Origin: Clostridiaceae bacterium
GTDB taxonomy: Bacteria > Bacillota > Clostridia > Peptostreptococcales > T1SED10-28
Direction: 5' to 3'
Assembly: GCA_003554105.1 (NCBI GenBank)
Contig: PWFQ01000041.1
Coordinates: forward strand, 1-52,823
Length of the DNA stretch: 52,823 nt
Under the pieces are notes generated by a model. That model had not been told where the DNA came from, made no database searches, and worked only from the letters and a program-made list of their open reading frames with translations. A program made the position numbers and the translations under genes. Positions 28,253 through 36,554 of this stretch are shown piece by piece (positions within the stretch are counted from its first letter, which is position 1; each line of letters opens with the position of its first letter).

Positions 28253-28281
28253 TTGACAAATTCCTTCTTTCGCCGTATACT
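28253..28281 (+). promoter_or_regulatory. Promoter of the class A PBP gene
   Basis: TTGACA (28253-28258), 17-base spacer, TATACT (28276-28281). Confidence 0.75.
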
Positions 28282-28321
28282 GGCAGAAATCAAAGCTATG
28301 AGAATTTTAAGGAGGGGCATC

Positions 28322-30718
28322 ATGTCCTTTGAACAAAATAGAAAGTACAAAACACTTATAATAGATAAAAAGAATCAATGGAATAAATTAAGCAGGATTT
28401 CACGAGGAGTACTCCTATCATTTCTGGTTCTCTTTTCTTTGGGAATGATTGTCGCAGGAATGACAACACTCTATGTGGTTCAGGCAATTCATGATGCTGA
28501 AGAAATTGATCCTCTGGGCATCTATGACCAATTGGGAAAGAATTCCTTCATTTATGATCGGGAAGGAAATCAAATGGAAGTTTTCGGTCAGGGGGAGCAA
28601 AGAATAATTGTAGAGATCGAAGAGATGCCTGAGATTCTACAGAGGGCTTTTATTGCTGTTGAAGACGAACGATTTTATGAACACAATGGATTGGACTATC
28701 GCAGAATTATCGGTGCTGCATGGAGAAACCTCTCTACCGGAAGCAAGCAGGGAGGAAGCACCATTACTCAACAGCTTGCAAAAAATGTCTATTTAAGCAA
28801 CGAGCAAACTTATGCAAGAAAGATTCAGGATGCATACTATGCATGGAAGATTGAAGATGCATTGACCAAAGAAGAGATTTTTGAAGCTTACTTAAACACC
28901 ATTAATTTAGGAGGACAAAATCACGGAGTGGAGATGGCATCAAGAACGTATTTTTCAAAACCGGTAAATCAGCTGGAGTTCGTAGAGGCTGCAATTTTAG
29001 CAGGGATTACTCAGCATCCCTCACGGTATTCTCCCATACGTTATTTGCCTGAAGAAGATGTTCTTGAGGATCATATTGTTTATGATGACAGTGGAGAGTA
29101 TGTAATCATTTTCGACGAACGGGTTATCCCCCGATACCGCCTGGTCCTTTACCGTATGCTGGAGAGCGGGTTCATTACAGAAGAAGAGTATGAGAGAGGG
29201 CTAAATGAATCGGACGAGCTGCATCAATGGATTCGCCCAAATCGTTGGGATGAGCCTGACATTCATACTCATTTTGCTGACTTTGTAAAAGATGAAGTGA
29301 TAAAAGCGCTTGTCGATGAGGGATTTACCATCGATGAAGCTATTGAAGCCCTTTATTCCGGTGGGCTTCACATTTATAGCACACTTGATCTTGAGGTGCA
29401 GCAAATCATGGAAGAGGAGTTTCATCGATCGGAAAATTTTCCTGACTCGTTAAGAGATGAAGAGGGAAATCTTCTGAGGGATGAACAGGGAAATGTTCAA
29501 CCCCAAGGGGCAATGGTCATTTCTGATCCGCAATCCGGGGAAGTCCTTGGATTTTTGGGAGGAAGAAAAACCACAGGAAGAAAAATCTTTAATCGAGCCA
29601 TCGGTGAAGGCCGCCCTCCCGGATCCAGTATCAAGCCACTTGCTGCCTTTCTCCCCGCTCTAAACGAAAATCACACTCCTGCCAGTGTGATCGATGATCT
29701 TCCGATCTATTATGATTTTCATAACCCTGACCGGAGACATCCGACGAATGTGGGGAATACCGGGTATTTTGGATTGATTAATTTAAGGGAGGCTCTTTCG
29801 GTTTCCAGTAATGTTTCTGCAACTCTTTTGTTGGATGAGTTATCCCCTACGATGGAGGGATCCGTTAATGTAATGAGAAGTTATCTGAATGCCTTTGGAA
29901 TTACTCTTGACGATTATAATTATTCTTCAGTTCTGGGGACTGGGAACGTGTCTCCCTATGATATGACCCGTGCGTATAATGTAATTGCAAATAAAGGATT
30001 GTATCAGGATCTCCTGGTTTTTACAAAAATTGAAGACTCTTATGGTGAAGAAATCATCACAGTGGAGCAGGAGCCCCGTTCAGTTGTCAGCGAAGGGGCA
30101 GCTTACCTTATGACAGATATGATGAAGTATGCCGTCACTCCAGGAAATCAAGGCTTCGGATGGCAGTCCATTATCCGACCGGGAAATAAAGGAATCCCTG
30201 TCGCAGGGAAAACCGGAACTTCCCAGGATCAAAGGGATCTTTGGTTTGCAGGATTTACACCCTATTATTCAGGTTCTCTTTGGATTGGTCATGATAATAA
30301 TGATTCTGTAGGAGTCAGCAGCGGAGTTGCTGCAGAATTATGGTCTGAAATCATGAAGAGAATCCATGATATAAAAGCCTATCAGGACAAAGAATTTGAT
30401 CGACCGGAAGAGATCATTGAAATGGAAGTTTGCCGTATTTCCGGATTATTGCCCACATCACTTTGTGAACGGGACCCAAGAGGGAGTCAGGTAGTAACGG
30501 AGCTTTTTATTCGGGGAACCCAGCCGCGAAGAGTTTGTGATCGGCATGTGGCGGTGAGAGTAAATGAGCGAACCGGACGAGCTGCAAGATGGTTTACTTT
30601 TCCCTTCAGGGTGAGAGAAGAAATCTATTTTGTCCGTCCTGAGCCCTACAATCCTGAAGAACATGATGGAATTAAACCCAGAGATTATGAGTACCAGTTA
30701 CCGGAGCATCTTAATTGA
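28322..30718 (+). CDS. Class A penicillin-binding protein (transglycosylase/transpeptidase)
   Basis: 798 residues. A short cytoplasmic tail and one membrane helix (about 35-60) precede the GT51 glycosyltransferase domain with EDERFYEHNG (about 120) and GGSTITQQLAKN (about 147-158). The transpeptidase domain follows, with the acylated serine in GSSIKP (about 438), SSN (about 500) and KTGTS (about 631). It polymerises and cross-links peptidoglycan on the outer membrane face. The C-terminus has four cysteines in a small extension after the catalytic domain. ATG at 28322 follows AAGGAGGGG; an in-frame ATG at 28253 overlaps the promoter. The stop almost touches the TtcA-like gene. Confidence 0.95.
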   Translation: MSFEQNRKYKTLIIDKKNQWNKLSRISRGVLLSFLVLFSLGMIVAGMTTLYVVQAIHDAEEIDPLGIYDQLGKNSFIYDREGNQMEVFGQGEQRIIVEIEEMPEILQRAFIAVEDERFYEHNGLDYRRIIGAAWRNLSTGSKQGGSTITQQLAKNVYLSNEQTYARKIQDAYYAWKIEDALTKEEIFEAYLNTINLGGQNHGVEMASRTYFSKPVNQLEFVEAAILAGITQHPSRYSPIRYLPEEDVLEDHIVYDDSGEYVIIFDERVIPRYRLVLYRMLESGFITEEEYERGLNESDELHQWIRPNRWDEPDIHTHFADFVKDEVIKALVDEGFTIDEAIEALYSGGLHIYSTLDLEVQQIMEEEFHRSENFPDSLRDEEGNLLRDEQGNVQPQGAMVISDPQSGEVLGFLGGRKTTGRKIFNRAIGEGRPPGSSIKPLAAFLPALNENHTPASVIDDLPIYYDFHNPDRRHPTNVGNTGYFGLINLREALSVSSNVSATLLLDELSPTMEGSVNVMRSYLNAFGITLDDYNYSSVLGTGNVSPYDMTRAYNVIANKGLYQDLLVFTKIEDSYGEEIITVEQEPRSVVSEGAAYLMTDMMKYAVTPGNQGFGWQSIIRPGNKGIPVAGKTGTSQDQRDLWFAGFTPYYSGSLWIGHDNNDSVGVSSGVAAELWSEIMKRIHDIKAYQDKEFDRPEEIIEMEVCRISGLLPTSLCERDPRGSQVVTELFIRGTQPRRVCDRHVAVRVNERTGRAARWFTFPFRVREEIYFVRPEPYNPEEHDGIKPRDYEYQLPEHLN

Positions 30719-30732
30719 AAGGAAGTAGGATA

Positions 30733-31599
30733 TTGGATATAAAAAAAGAAACCTGTGAAGCCCTTATGCCTCAGGGTGAGTTAAATTCACCGGATGAAAT
30801 TGAAAACAGTATTATAACAAAATATCGCAAAAAGTTCTGGACGAAATTCATCAAAGCAATCAAAGAGTACAAACTCATTGAACAGGGCGATAAAATTGCA
30901 GTCGCAATTTCCGGTGGGAAAGACAGCCTTCTTATGGCAAAACTTTTTCAGGAGTTACAGCGCCACGGTATCGCAAACTTCGATGTGGAGTTTATTGCCA
31001 TGGACCCCGGATATCATCCCGGAATTAAGGAATTACTGATGAAAAACTGCAATCACCTCAAAATTCCTATCCATCTCTTTGAGTATAAAGTATTTGAGAT
31101 CGCTGAGAAAAAAGCGAAAGACTATCCCTGCTATATTTGTGCAAAGATGAGAAGAGGAGCACTCTATGGAAAGGCCAAGGAGTTGGGATGTAACAAAGTG
31201 GCATTGGGACATCATTACAATGATGTGATTGAGACGACGATGCTGAATCTTTTTTATACCGGGAACTTTAAAACCATGCTTCCAAAACTGAAAGCACAAA
31301 ACTTTGAAGGCATGGAACTGATTCGGCCCCTTTATTTAATTGTGGAAAAAGATATTCTTCAATTTACTGAAGAGCATGGGATTTGGCCCCTTAATTGTGC
31401 TTGCATGGTCGCATCGAAAAAAAGCGGAAGCAAAAGAGAAGAAATGAAGGAATACATTGATGAGATCAAGGAGCGATTCCCCTATGTGGACCGTATGATC
31501 TTTCGGGCAGGTCATAATGTAAATATGGATTGCATCATCGGGTGGCAAAAAAATGGAGAGAAACACACTTATCTTGATGAGTATCATGAAGATGAATAA
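30733..31599 (+). CDS. TtcA-family tRNA thiolation ATPase
   Basis: 288 residues of the adenine nucleotide alpha-hydrolase (PP-loop) fold. The pyrophosphatase loop is AISGGKDSLLM (about 55-65); CYIC (about 132-135) and the later NCAC (about 222-225) are the cysteines that in TtcA hold an iron-sulfur cluster for inserting sulfur into tRNA cytidine 32. Clostridial TtcA-like proteins may act on other tRNA positions or substrates. No ATG start is available near; TTG at 30733 follows GAAAGGAAGTAGG, while TTG at 30715 lies within the PBP stop. Probably cotranscribed with the PBP gene, though the link in function is unclear. Confidence 0.86.
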   Translation: MDIKKETCEALMPQGELNSPDEIENSIITKYRKKFWTKFIKAIKEYKLIEQGDKIAVAISGGKDSLLMAKLFQELQRHGIANFDVEFIAMDPGYHPGIKELLMKNCNHLKIPIHLFEYKVFEIAEKKAKDYPCYICAKMRRGALYGKAKELGCNKVALGHHYNDVIETTMLNLFYTGNFKTMLPKLKAQNFEGMELIRPLYLIVEKDILQFTEEHGIWPLNCACMVASKKSGSKREEMKEYIDEIKERFPYVDRMIFRAGHNVNMDCIIGWQKNGEKHTYLDEYHEDE

Positions 31600-31677
31600 A
31601 TACAGAATCAAATCCGTTTTCAGGATAGAATTTTAATAACCAGTAATTTACAGCAATGAAACCTATCTTCTCTATAA

Positions 31678-31700
31678 TCCGTAAATAAGGATAATACGGA
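31678..31700 (+). promoter_or_regulatory. Inverted repeat just after a -10-like box
   Basis: TCCGTA (31678-31683) and TACGGA (31695-31700) are inverted and extend into AAT/AATT with one bulge. A TATAAT lies at 31673-31678. It could be a repressor site for the GNAT-ridA unit; inference only. Confidence 0.3.
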
Positions 31701-31726
31701 ATTATATATAGAGATGGGGGATACTG

Positions 31727-32257
31727 ATGCATATTCGTTGTTTGAAGGAATCGGATATGAAGGAAGCGGTTAAATTAAAGATCCAATGCTGGACGGAGGA
31801 GCTTGCGGGTGAGGCAGAGAACTCTCTATCTTTGATGAAAGAGCTCCCTTTCTGGATTAATTGGATGAACACTGAAAAGCAGCATAAGGATATTCGAATG
31901 CTGATTGGAGCATATGAAGGGGATACGATGATGGGTGTCGCCTTCGCAAGTTTAGCTGAAGAAGAGGATCTTCCTGAAAAAGGCATTGAACTTAACGGAT
32001 TATGGGTGAAACCGATCTATCGAGGACGAGGAGTAGCCTACAGTTTGATAAAAGTCATTTTGGACTTTTATCAGGAACAGGGGATGGAAAAGATTGTGAT
32101 TTACAATCTTCATCATTCCCCATCCAATGGATTCTACAAAAAGCTTGGCGCAAAGGTAATGAGAGAAGACCTGCAAATGGATGGAAAATTAAGAGTGGAC
32201 GTGTTTGTTGGAGAAATTATGGAAATGCTTATGCGGATCAATCACTACAAAAAATGA
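31727..32257 (+). CDS. GNAT-family N-acetyltransferase
   Basis: 176 residues. The acetyl-CoA binding loop is KPIYRGRGVAYSLIKVIL (about 96-113), followed by the strand-helix with SNGFYKKLGAKV (about 131-142). Acceptor unknown. ATG at 31727 follows an ATGGGGGAT site. It is followed by ridA after 14 bases, so the two probably form one unit. It is not close in sequence to the GNAT near apbE. Confidence 0.82.
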   Translation: MHIRCLKESDMKEAVKLKIQCWTEELAGEAENSLSLMKELPFWINWMNTEKQHKDIRMLIGAYEGDTMMGVAFASLAEEEDLPEKGIELNGLWVKPIYRGRGVAYSLIKVILDFYQEQGMEKIVIYNLHHSPSNGFYKKLGAKVMREDLQMDGKLRVDVFVGEIMEMLMRINHYKK

Positions 32258-32271
32258 ATGGAGGTATCCAA

Positions 32272-32649
32272 ATGGAAAAAAGAAGTATCGAATCAAAAAA
32301 TGCGGTTGCAATAGGACCCTACTCCCATGCTGTGGAAATCGACGGATTTGTTTATTTTTCTGGACAAACACCGATTGATCCTGAAACCGGTAAATTGGTT
32401 GAAGAGGATATCACTATACAGACCCGTCAATGTTTTTCGAATCTTTTCAATGTCCTGGAAAGTGCAGGACTGAAAAAAGAACATATTATTAAGGTTAACG
32501 TCTATCTCCGCCATATGAAACATTTCAGTGAAATGAACGAAGTGTATAAGAACCAGTTTAATGAGCCCTATCCTGCAAGAACGACGATTGGAGTTGCTGA
32601 ACTTCCGTTGGACGCTTTAGTGGAGATTGAAATGATTGCAAAAAAATAA
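32272..32649 (+). CDS. ridA: RidA enamine/imine deaminase
   Basis: 125 residues, the standard size. It hydrolyses reactive enamine or imine intermediates formed by PLP enzymes. Signature segments are AIGPYSHAVEIDGFVYFSGQ (about 13-32), the family motif near PARTTIGVAELPLDALVEIE (about 100-119) with the key arginine and glutamate. ATG at 32272 follows GGAGG; the longer upstream frame starting at 32002 overlaps the GNAT gene and is not real. A terminator follows. Confidence 0.94.
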   Translation: MEKRSIESKNAVAIGPYSHAVEIDGFVYFSGQTPIDPETGKLVEEDITIQTRQCFSNLFNVLESAGLKKEHIIKVNVYLRHMKHFSEMNEVYKNQFNEPYPARTTIGVAELPLDALVEIEMIAKK

Positions 32650-32683
32650 TACTAAAATGCTGAAAAGTTATTTTTCTGATCGT

Positions 32684-32716
32684 AAACTGTCCTTTACTGT
32701 TTGGACAGTTTTTTTA
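32684..32716 (+). terminator. Terminator after ridA
   Basis: AAACTGTCC pairs with GGACAGTTT around a 10-base loop, then a T-run. Confidence 0.8.
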
Positions 32717-32768
32717 TGAACAGATTAAAGCATACTAAAATGGTATGATATAATTTGAAAATACATAG

Positions 32769-32797
32769 TTGACAGTTGAGAAGCATTCCATTACAAT
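32769..32797 (+). promoter_or_regulatory. Promoter of the taurine/nitrate-type ABC operon
   Basis: TTGACA (32769-32774), 17-base spacer, TACAAT (32792-32797). A second TATAAT at 32749-32754 has no good -35. Confidence 0.75.
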
Positions 32798-32853
32798 GGT
32801 TAAGAAATATAATTAATTCCGATAAGAATACATGGGAATAGCGAGGTGATGAA

Positions 32854-33690
32854 ATGCTGGAATTGAATAAAGTGACAAAATACTACAAGAATGAGAAAGT
32901 TTTGGATGAGATCACCATGACAATCAAAGAAGGTGAATTTGTTTCACTGCTCGGTCCATCAGGTTGCGGGAAATCAACTCTTGTGCATATTATTTCAGGT
33001 CTGAATCAGGCAAGTGATGGTGAAGTCTCAATGGATGGAAGAAAAATCACACGACCTTCAACTGATCGAATCATGGTCTTTCAAAGCAATGGCCTGTTCC
33101 CATGGTTAACCGTGGAACAGAATGTTGCCTTCGGTAAAAAGGATAATGGGAATAAAATTTCCAAAGATGAAGTGAAAAAACTTCTGAAAATGATCAGGCT
33201 GACCTCTTATCGTCACAAATATCCTCATCAGCTATCAGGGGGAATGAAGCAGAGAGTTTCGATTGCAAGAAGCCTTGCAATGGACCCTCAACTCTTACTG
33301 ATGGATGAACCATTTTCAGCCTTGGATGAGCAAACGAAAAATGAACTGCATGACGAGCTGCAGAAAATATGGATGGAAACCGGAAAAACAATTATTTTTG
33401 TCACACATAATATTCGGGAAGCAGTTAAACTGTCGGATCGTGTTCTTGTGATGGGAAATGATCCGGGACGAATTATCTGCGATGTGAGAATTAGTGAACC
33501 TCATCCGAGGAGTCATGCAGATCAAAATCTTGTTGCATTGGAAAGCTCGATTCTCAGACTACTGGAGAAAGAAATCCGCAAGCAGAAAGAAGGGGAGGAA
33601 CTACATGGGACGCTGGATGAAAAGAAGTCTATTTTTAATGGCTCTATTACTTCTTTGGCAAGGACTCTATTTTATAAGAATATGGCCTGA
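32854..33690 (+). CDS. ABC transporter ATPase, nitrate/sulfonate/taurine type
   Basis: 278 residues. Walker A is GPSGCGKST (about 34-42), the Q-loop is VFQSNGLFPW, the signature is LSGGMKQRV (about 128-136), Walker B is LLLMDEPFSALDE (about 148-160), with the switch histidine in FVTHN. It is closest in style to SsuB/TauB/NrtD ATPases. It energises the permease whose gene overlaps its end by 86 bases. The C-terminal 30 residues are extra to the ATPase core and may be read only because of that overlap. ATG at 32854 follows GCGAGGTGAT. Substrate cannot be read; the neighbouring sulfur genes suggest an organic sulfur compound. Confidence 0.92.
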   Translation: MLELNKVTKYYKNEKVLDEITMTIKEGEFVSLLGPSGCGKSTLVHIISGLNQASDGEVSMDGRKITRPSTDRIMVFQSNGLFPWLTVEQNVAFGKKDNGNKISKDEVKKLLKMIRLTSYRHKYPHQLSGGMKQRVSIARSLAMDPQLLLMDEPFSALDEQTKNELHDELQKIWMETGKTIIFVTHNIREAVKLSDRVLVMGNDPGRIICDVRISEPHPRSHADQNLVALESSILRLLEKEIRKQKEGEELHGTLDEKKSIFNGSITSLARTLFYKNMA

Positions 33691-34369
33691 GTTTATGTTT
33701 CCAAGTCCTTTCATGGTTTTTAACACATTAGTAAATGGATTCGGACAAGGAAACTACACAATGGCAATGCTTAATAGTTTTCGGCGTTTATTGATCGGCT
33801 TCGGTATCGCAATTACACTGGGAGTTTTCATAGGAGTTTTGATGGGACGTTTCAAATCCATTGATGAAACCTTCGGAGGACTAATACTGTCACTGCAATC
33901 AGTACCAAGTGTTGTTTGGCTTCCACTTGCTCTGTTATGGTTCAGCATGGGTGAATCGGCAATGATTTTTGTTGTTGTGATCGGCGGTCTGTGGAATATG
34001 ATCATGAGCACAACGGCTGGGATTAAAGGAGTTGATCCGTTATTGATCCAAAGTGGTATTAACCTGGGCTATACTGGGTTCTCTCTTTTTCGAAAAGTTA
34101 TATTACCTGCTGCTGTTCCCCACATCATTACCGGTGTACGAATGGCATGGGCATTTTGCTGGAGAGCCTTAATGGCTGCAGAGATAATTGGAACAGGCCA
34201 AGGCTTAGGACAGGTATTGATGTGGGGAAGAGATATGGGAAACATGTCCACGGTCTTGGCAGTGATGTTCATCATTGCTGGAACAGGAATCATTTCTGAT
34301 GGAATCGTATTTAAAAAGATTGAAAAAGAAGTGTACCGGCGGTGGGGGCTTTTAGAAACAGCCTTTTAA
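33605..34369 (+). CDS. ABC transporter permease, nitrate/sulfonate/taurine type
   Basis: 254 residues with about six membrane helices. The cytoplasmic EAA loop is visible at GINLGYTGFSLFRKVILPAA (about 150-172), and the BPD_transp_1 fold is that of SsuC/TauC permeases. ATG at 33605 follows GAGGAACTAC, inside the ATPase gene; upstream in-frame ATGs lie deeper in that gene without ribosome sites. It works with the ATPase and the downstream lipoprotein. Confidence 0.92.
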   Translation: MGRWMKRSLFLMALLLLWQGLYFIRIWPEFMFPSPFMVFNTLVNGFGQGNYTMAMLNSFRRLLIGFGIAITLGVFIGVLMGRFKSIDETFGGLILSLQSVPSVVWLPLALLWFSMGESAMIFVVVIGGLWNMIMSTTAGIKGVDPLLIQSGINLGYTGFSLFRKVILPAAVPHIITGVRMAWAFCWRALMAAEIIGTGQGLGQVLMWGRDMGNMSTVLAVMFIIAGTGIISDGIVFKKIEKEVYRRWGLLETAF

Positions 34370-34428
34370 TACATTAAAAAAAGACCAGCTATAAAAAGTC
34401 AACCCTAAACAATTAAGGAGGGTCTTAA

Positions 34429-35421
34429 ATGAACTTATTGCGAACAAAATCAAGAAAATTCGGAGCGCTAATTATTGTAATATTGATCTCCTTCGTAATT
34501 ACAGGATGCACGATCTATGGAGATAAAGAAAACCATGTAAGTATTGGATACTTCCCGAATTTATCACATGCAGGTGGAATCGTTGGGATGAGTGAAGGAA
34601 TTTATGAAGAAGCTCTTGAGGGATATGACCTTGGAGAAGTTACATTTCCCAACGGATCATTATTTATGGATGCACTTTCCACCGGGCAAATTGATATCGG
34701 ATTTGTAGGGCCGGGACCTGTACTAAACCGTTATCTGCAGGGGGGAGAAGTTGTGGTTATTGGAAATTCTACAATTGGAGAAAACGTTCTTGTACTTCGA
34801 AATGATATTCAATACAATGATCCCAGGGATTTGGAAGGGCTGACAATCGCTACAGCTTCAACAGGGTGCACCCATGACTTGTTACTTCGCAAAATGCTTG
34901 AAGAAAATGGGATGGCTGTTGAAGAAAATGGCGGGACTGTTAAAAGAATCCCCCAAAGACCTGCAACAAGCATTGGGATGCTCCAGCAAAAGCAGATTGA
35001 CGGTGCTCTTGTTTCCGAACCATGGGCGAGTATGATGGAAGAAGAGGGTGTGGGGAGTGTTGTTGTCGAGTTTGATGAATTGCCCTGGAATGGACAGGTC
35101 CCGGCAACAGTGATTGTCACAAGAAAAGATTTTCTTGATGAGAATCCTGAATTTGTCAAAGCATTTTTAGAAGCCCATAAAAAAACCCTCTTCTTTATTC
35201 AAGAAGAGGAAGAGAAAACGATTAAAATCTTGCAACGTGAAATTCAGCGGATAACTGATCAGGAGCTATCTGAAAGTGTGATCCGTAAATCATTGGAGAG
35301 AGTCACTTTCACCACTGAACTGAATCGATCTGTTGTGAAGGAGTTTGCAGAGCTTTTGATTGAGTTAGGATTTGTTGAATCAGATCGGTCAATACAAGGG
35401 ATATTTGCTGATGATCTTTAG
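34429..35421 (+). CDS. Solute-binding lipoprotein of the nitrate/sulfonate/taurine type
   Basis: 330 residues. The signal peptide ends in the lipobox VITGC (about 23-27). The mature protein follows the SsuA/TauA (NMT1-like) pattern, with YFPNLSHAGGIVGMSEGIY near the start, FVGPGPVLNRY (about 97-107) and SEPWASMMEEE (about 196-206). It captures the ligand outside the cell and passes it to the permease. ATG at 34429 follows AAGGAGGGTC. The gene ends 36 bases from the convergent YeeE gene; I see no strong terminator there. Confidence 0.92.
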   Translation: MNLLRTKSRKFGALIIVILISFVITGCTIYGDKENHVSIGYFPNLSHAGGIVGMSEGIYEEALEGYDLGEVTFPNGSLFMDALSTGQIDIGFVGPGPVLNRYLQGGEVVVIGNSTIGENVLVLRNDIQYNDPRDLEGLTIATASTGCTHDLLLRKMLEENGMAVEENGGTVKRIPQRPATSIGMLQQKQIDGALVSEPWASMMEEEGVGSVVVEFDELPWNGQVPATVIVTRKDFLDENPEFVKAFLEAHKKTLFFIQEEEEKTIKILQREIQRITDQELSESVIRKSLERVTFTTELNRSVVKEFAELLIELGFVESDRSIQGIFADDL

Positions 35422-35457
35422 AGATTATGAATAATTTAATGAGTAAGTTTTAAGGAT

Positions 35458-36003
35458 TCAATGAAGAAGGTATAATATAAAGATCAGCACTGATGCAATA
35501 GGACAAGTATAAAGTAATGGATGGTACTTCATTCTGTGAAATAATGAAAACTCGCTGAAGCGATCATTGAGGATGGCCTTTCGGTCGGCTAATTGAGAAT
35601 AACCTGATGCGAAAAAGTTTGAGCCGATCATGATCCCTAAGACTCCGCCGAATAGTCCATCCATTGCTCCGCTGCCTACTGCTCCTGCAATTGTACCGGG
35701 ACAATACCCGAGAAGAGCAAATCCGACACCGAAGAGTAAGCCCCCGATAATGGAATTTTTAATTGAACCCGGTTTTGGTTGAATTTTGATGATTTTTCTG
35801 GGAAGTAAAAAGCTGATTCCCAGCATTGTGACAATCACTGCGGAAAGCATAATTCGAACCACAGTAAAGTCTTCCAGGAGTAGTTGATTAAGAATAATGT
35901 TGTAATTTGTTACTCCCCCACGATGAAGCAAAAATCCGAAAATTATGCCAATGAGGAGTCCCAATCCTCTTTGCAGATTCTTGTTTGAATGAATGTATTC
36001 CAT
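35458..36003 (-). CDS. YeeE/YedE-family sulfur transporter, second gene
   Basis: 181 residues, hydrophobic, about five helices. It has HRGGVTNYNI near the start and the family turn GYCPGTIAGAVGSGAMDG (about 100-117) containing a conserved cysteine. YeeE/TsuA proteins import thiosulfate through cysteine relays; small paired genes like this one make up the two halves. Minus-strand ATG at 36003 follows AAAGGAGTACGG; the longer frame overlaps its upstream partner. It closes the sulfur operon on this strand. Confidence 0.87.
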   Translation of the reverse strand: MEYIHSNKNLQRGLGLLIGIIFGFLLHRGGVTNYNIILNQLLLEDFTVVRIMLSAVIVTMLGISFLLPRKIIKIQPKPGSIKNSIIGGLLFGVGFALLGYCPGTIAGAVGSGAMDGLFGGVLGIMIGSNFFASGYSQLADRKAILNDRFSEFSLFHRMKYHPLLYTCPIASVLIFILYLLH

Positions 36004-36031
36004 AGTACCGTACTCCTTTCTTCGGTATGCA

Positions 36032-36541
36032 TTATAATCCGTAAACAAGGAAAGCTGTAATGATTCCACCAATAAAGAATGAAGCAGCGGCAATCATGCT
36101 TGTCAAGGAAAGTTGGCTGACACCACTGATTCCATGACCGCTTGTACAGCCTCCTGCCCATCGGGATCCCACTCCTATAAACATTCCTCCGATTACGGCA
36201 ATGATAAATCGAGGCAACCATTGGGAAGAAAATTGGCTTTCCCATAGGGAAGGGATAAACTGAAATGCAAAAGTACCGGATAAGACAGCGGAAAAAAATG
36301 ATCCGAAAACAATACCGATAATTAGCATGACCCCCCAATCAATTTCCGGGGTCTTTTTTTTGTAGTAAGGATTTTCCAACACTTTATCTCCCTGAACCAT
36401 TTTTCGAATAAGCCCGCTTATCTTAAGGTAGGAAGTAGATGCAGCCAAAGGATTGTCAGAAATATACAGAGCGAAGAGGTTTAGCAATCCGATCACCCCC
36501 CCGGCAACATATGGAGACCATAAAGGCTCATATCCATTCAT
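36032..36541 (-). CDS. YeeE/YedE-family sulfur transporter, first gene
   Basis: 169 residues with about four helices. The motif GSRWAGGCTSGHGISG (about 124-139) holds the cysteine and histidine typical of YeeE/YedE proteins, which move thiosulfate or related sulfur species. It is followed after 28 bases by the second YeeE-type gene and preceded after 13 bases by the SLC13 permease gene. Minus-strand ATG at 36541 follows a GGAGGAT site. The pair probably forms one functional channel. Confidence 0.9.
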   Translation of the reverse strand: MNGYEPLWSPYVAGGVIGLLNLFALYISDNPLAASTSYLKISGLIRKMVQGDKVLENPYYKKKTPEIDWGVMLIIGIVFGSFFSAVLSGTFAFQFIPSLWESQFSSQWLPRFIIAVIGGMFIGVGSRWAGGCTSGHGISGVSQLSLTSMIAAASFFIGGIITAFLVYGL

Positions 36542-36554
36542 AGTAATCCTCCTT

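Noticed and set aside
32002-32271. Long N-terminal extension of ridA
   Set aside because: It overlaps the GNAT gene in another frame; RidA of 125 residues from 32272 has a good ribosome site and normal length.
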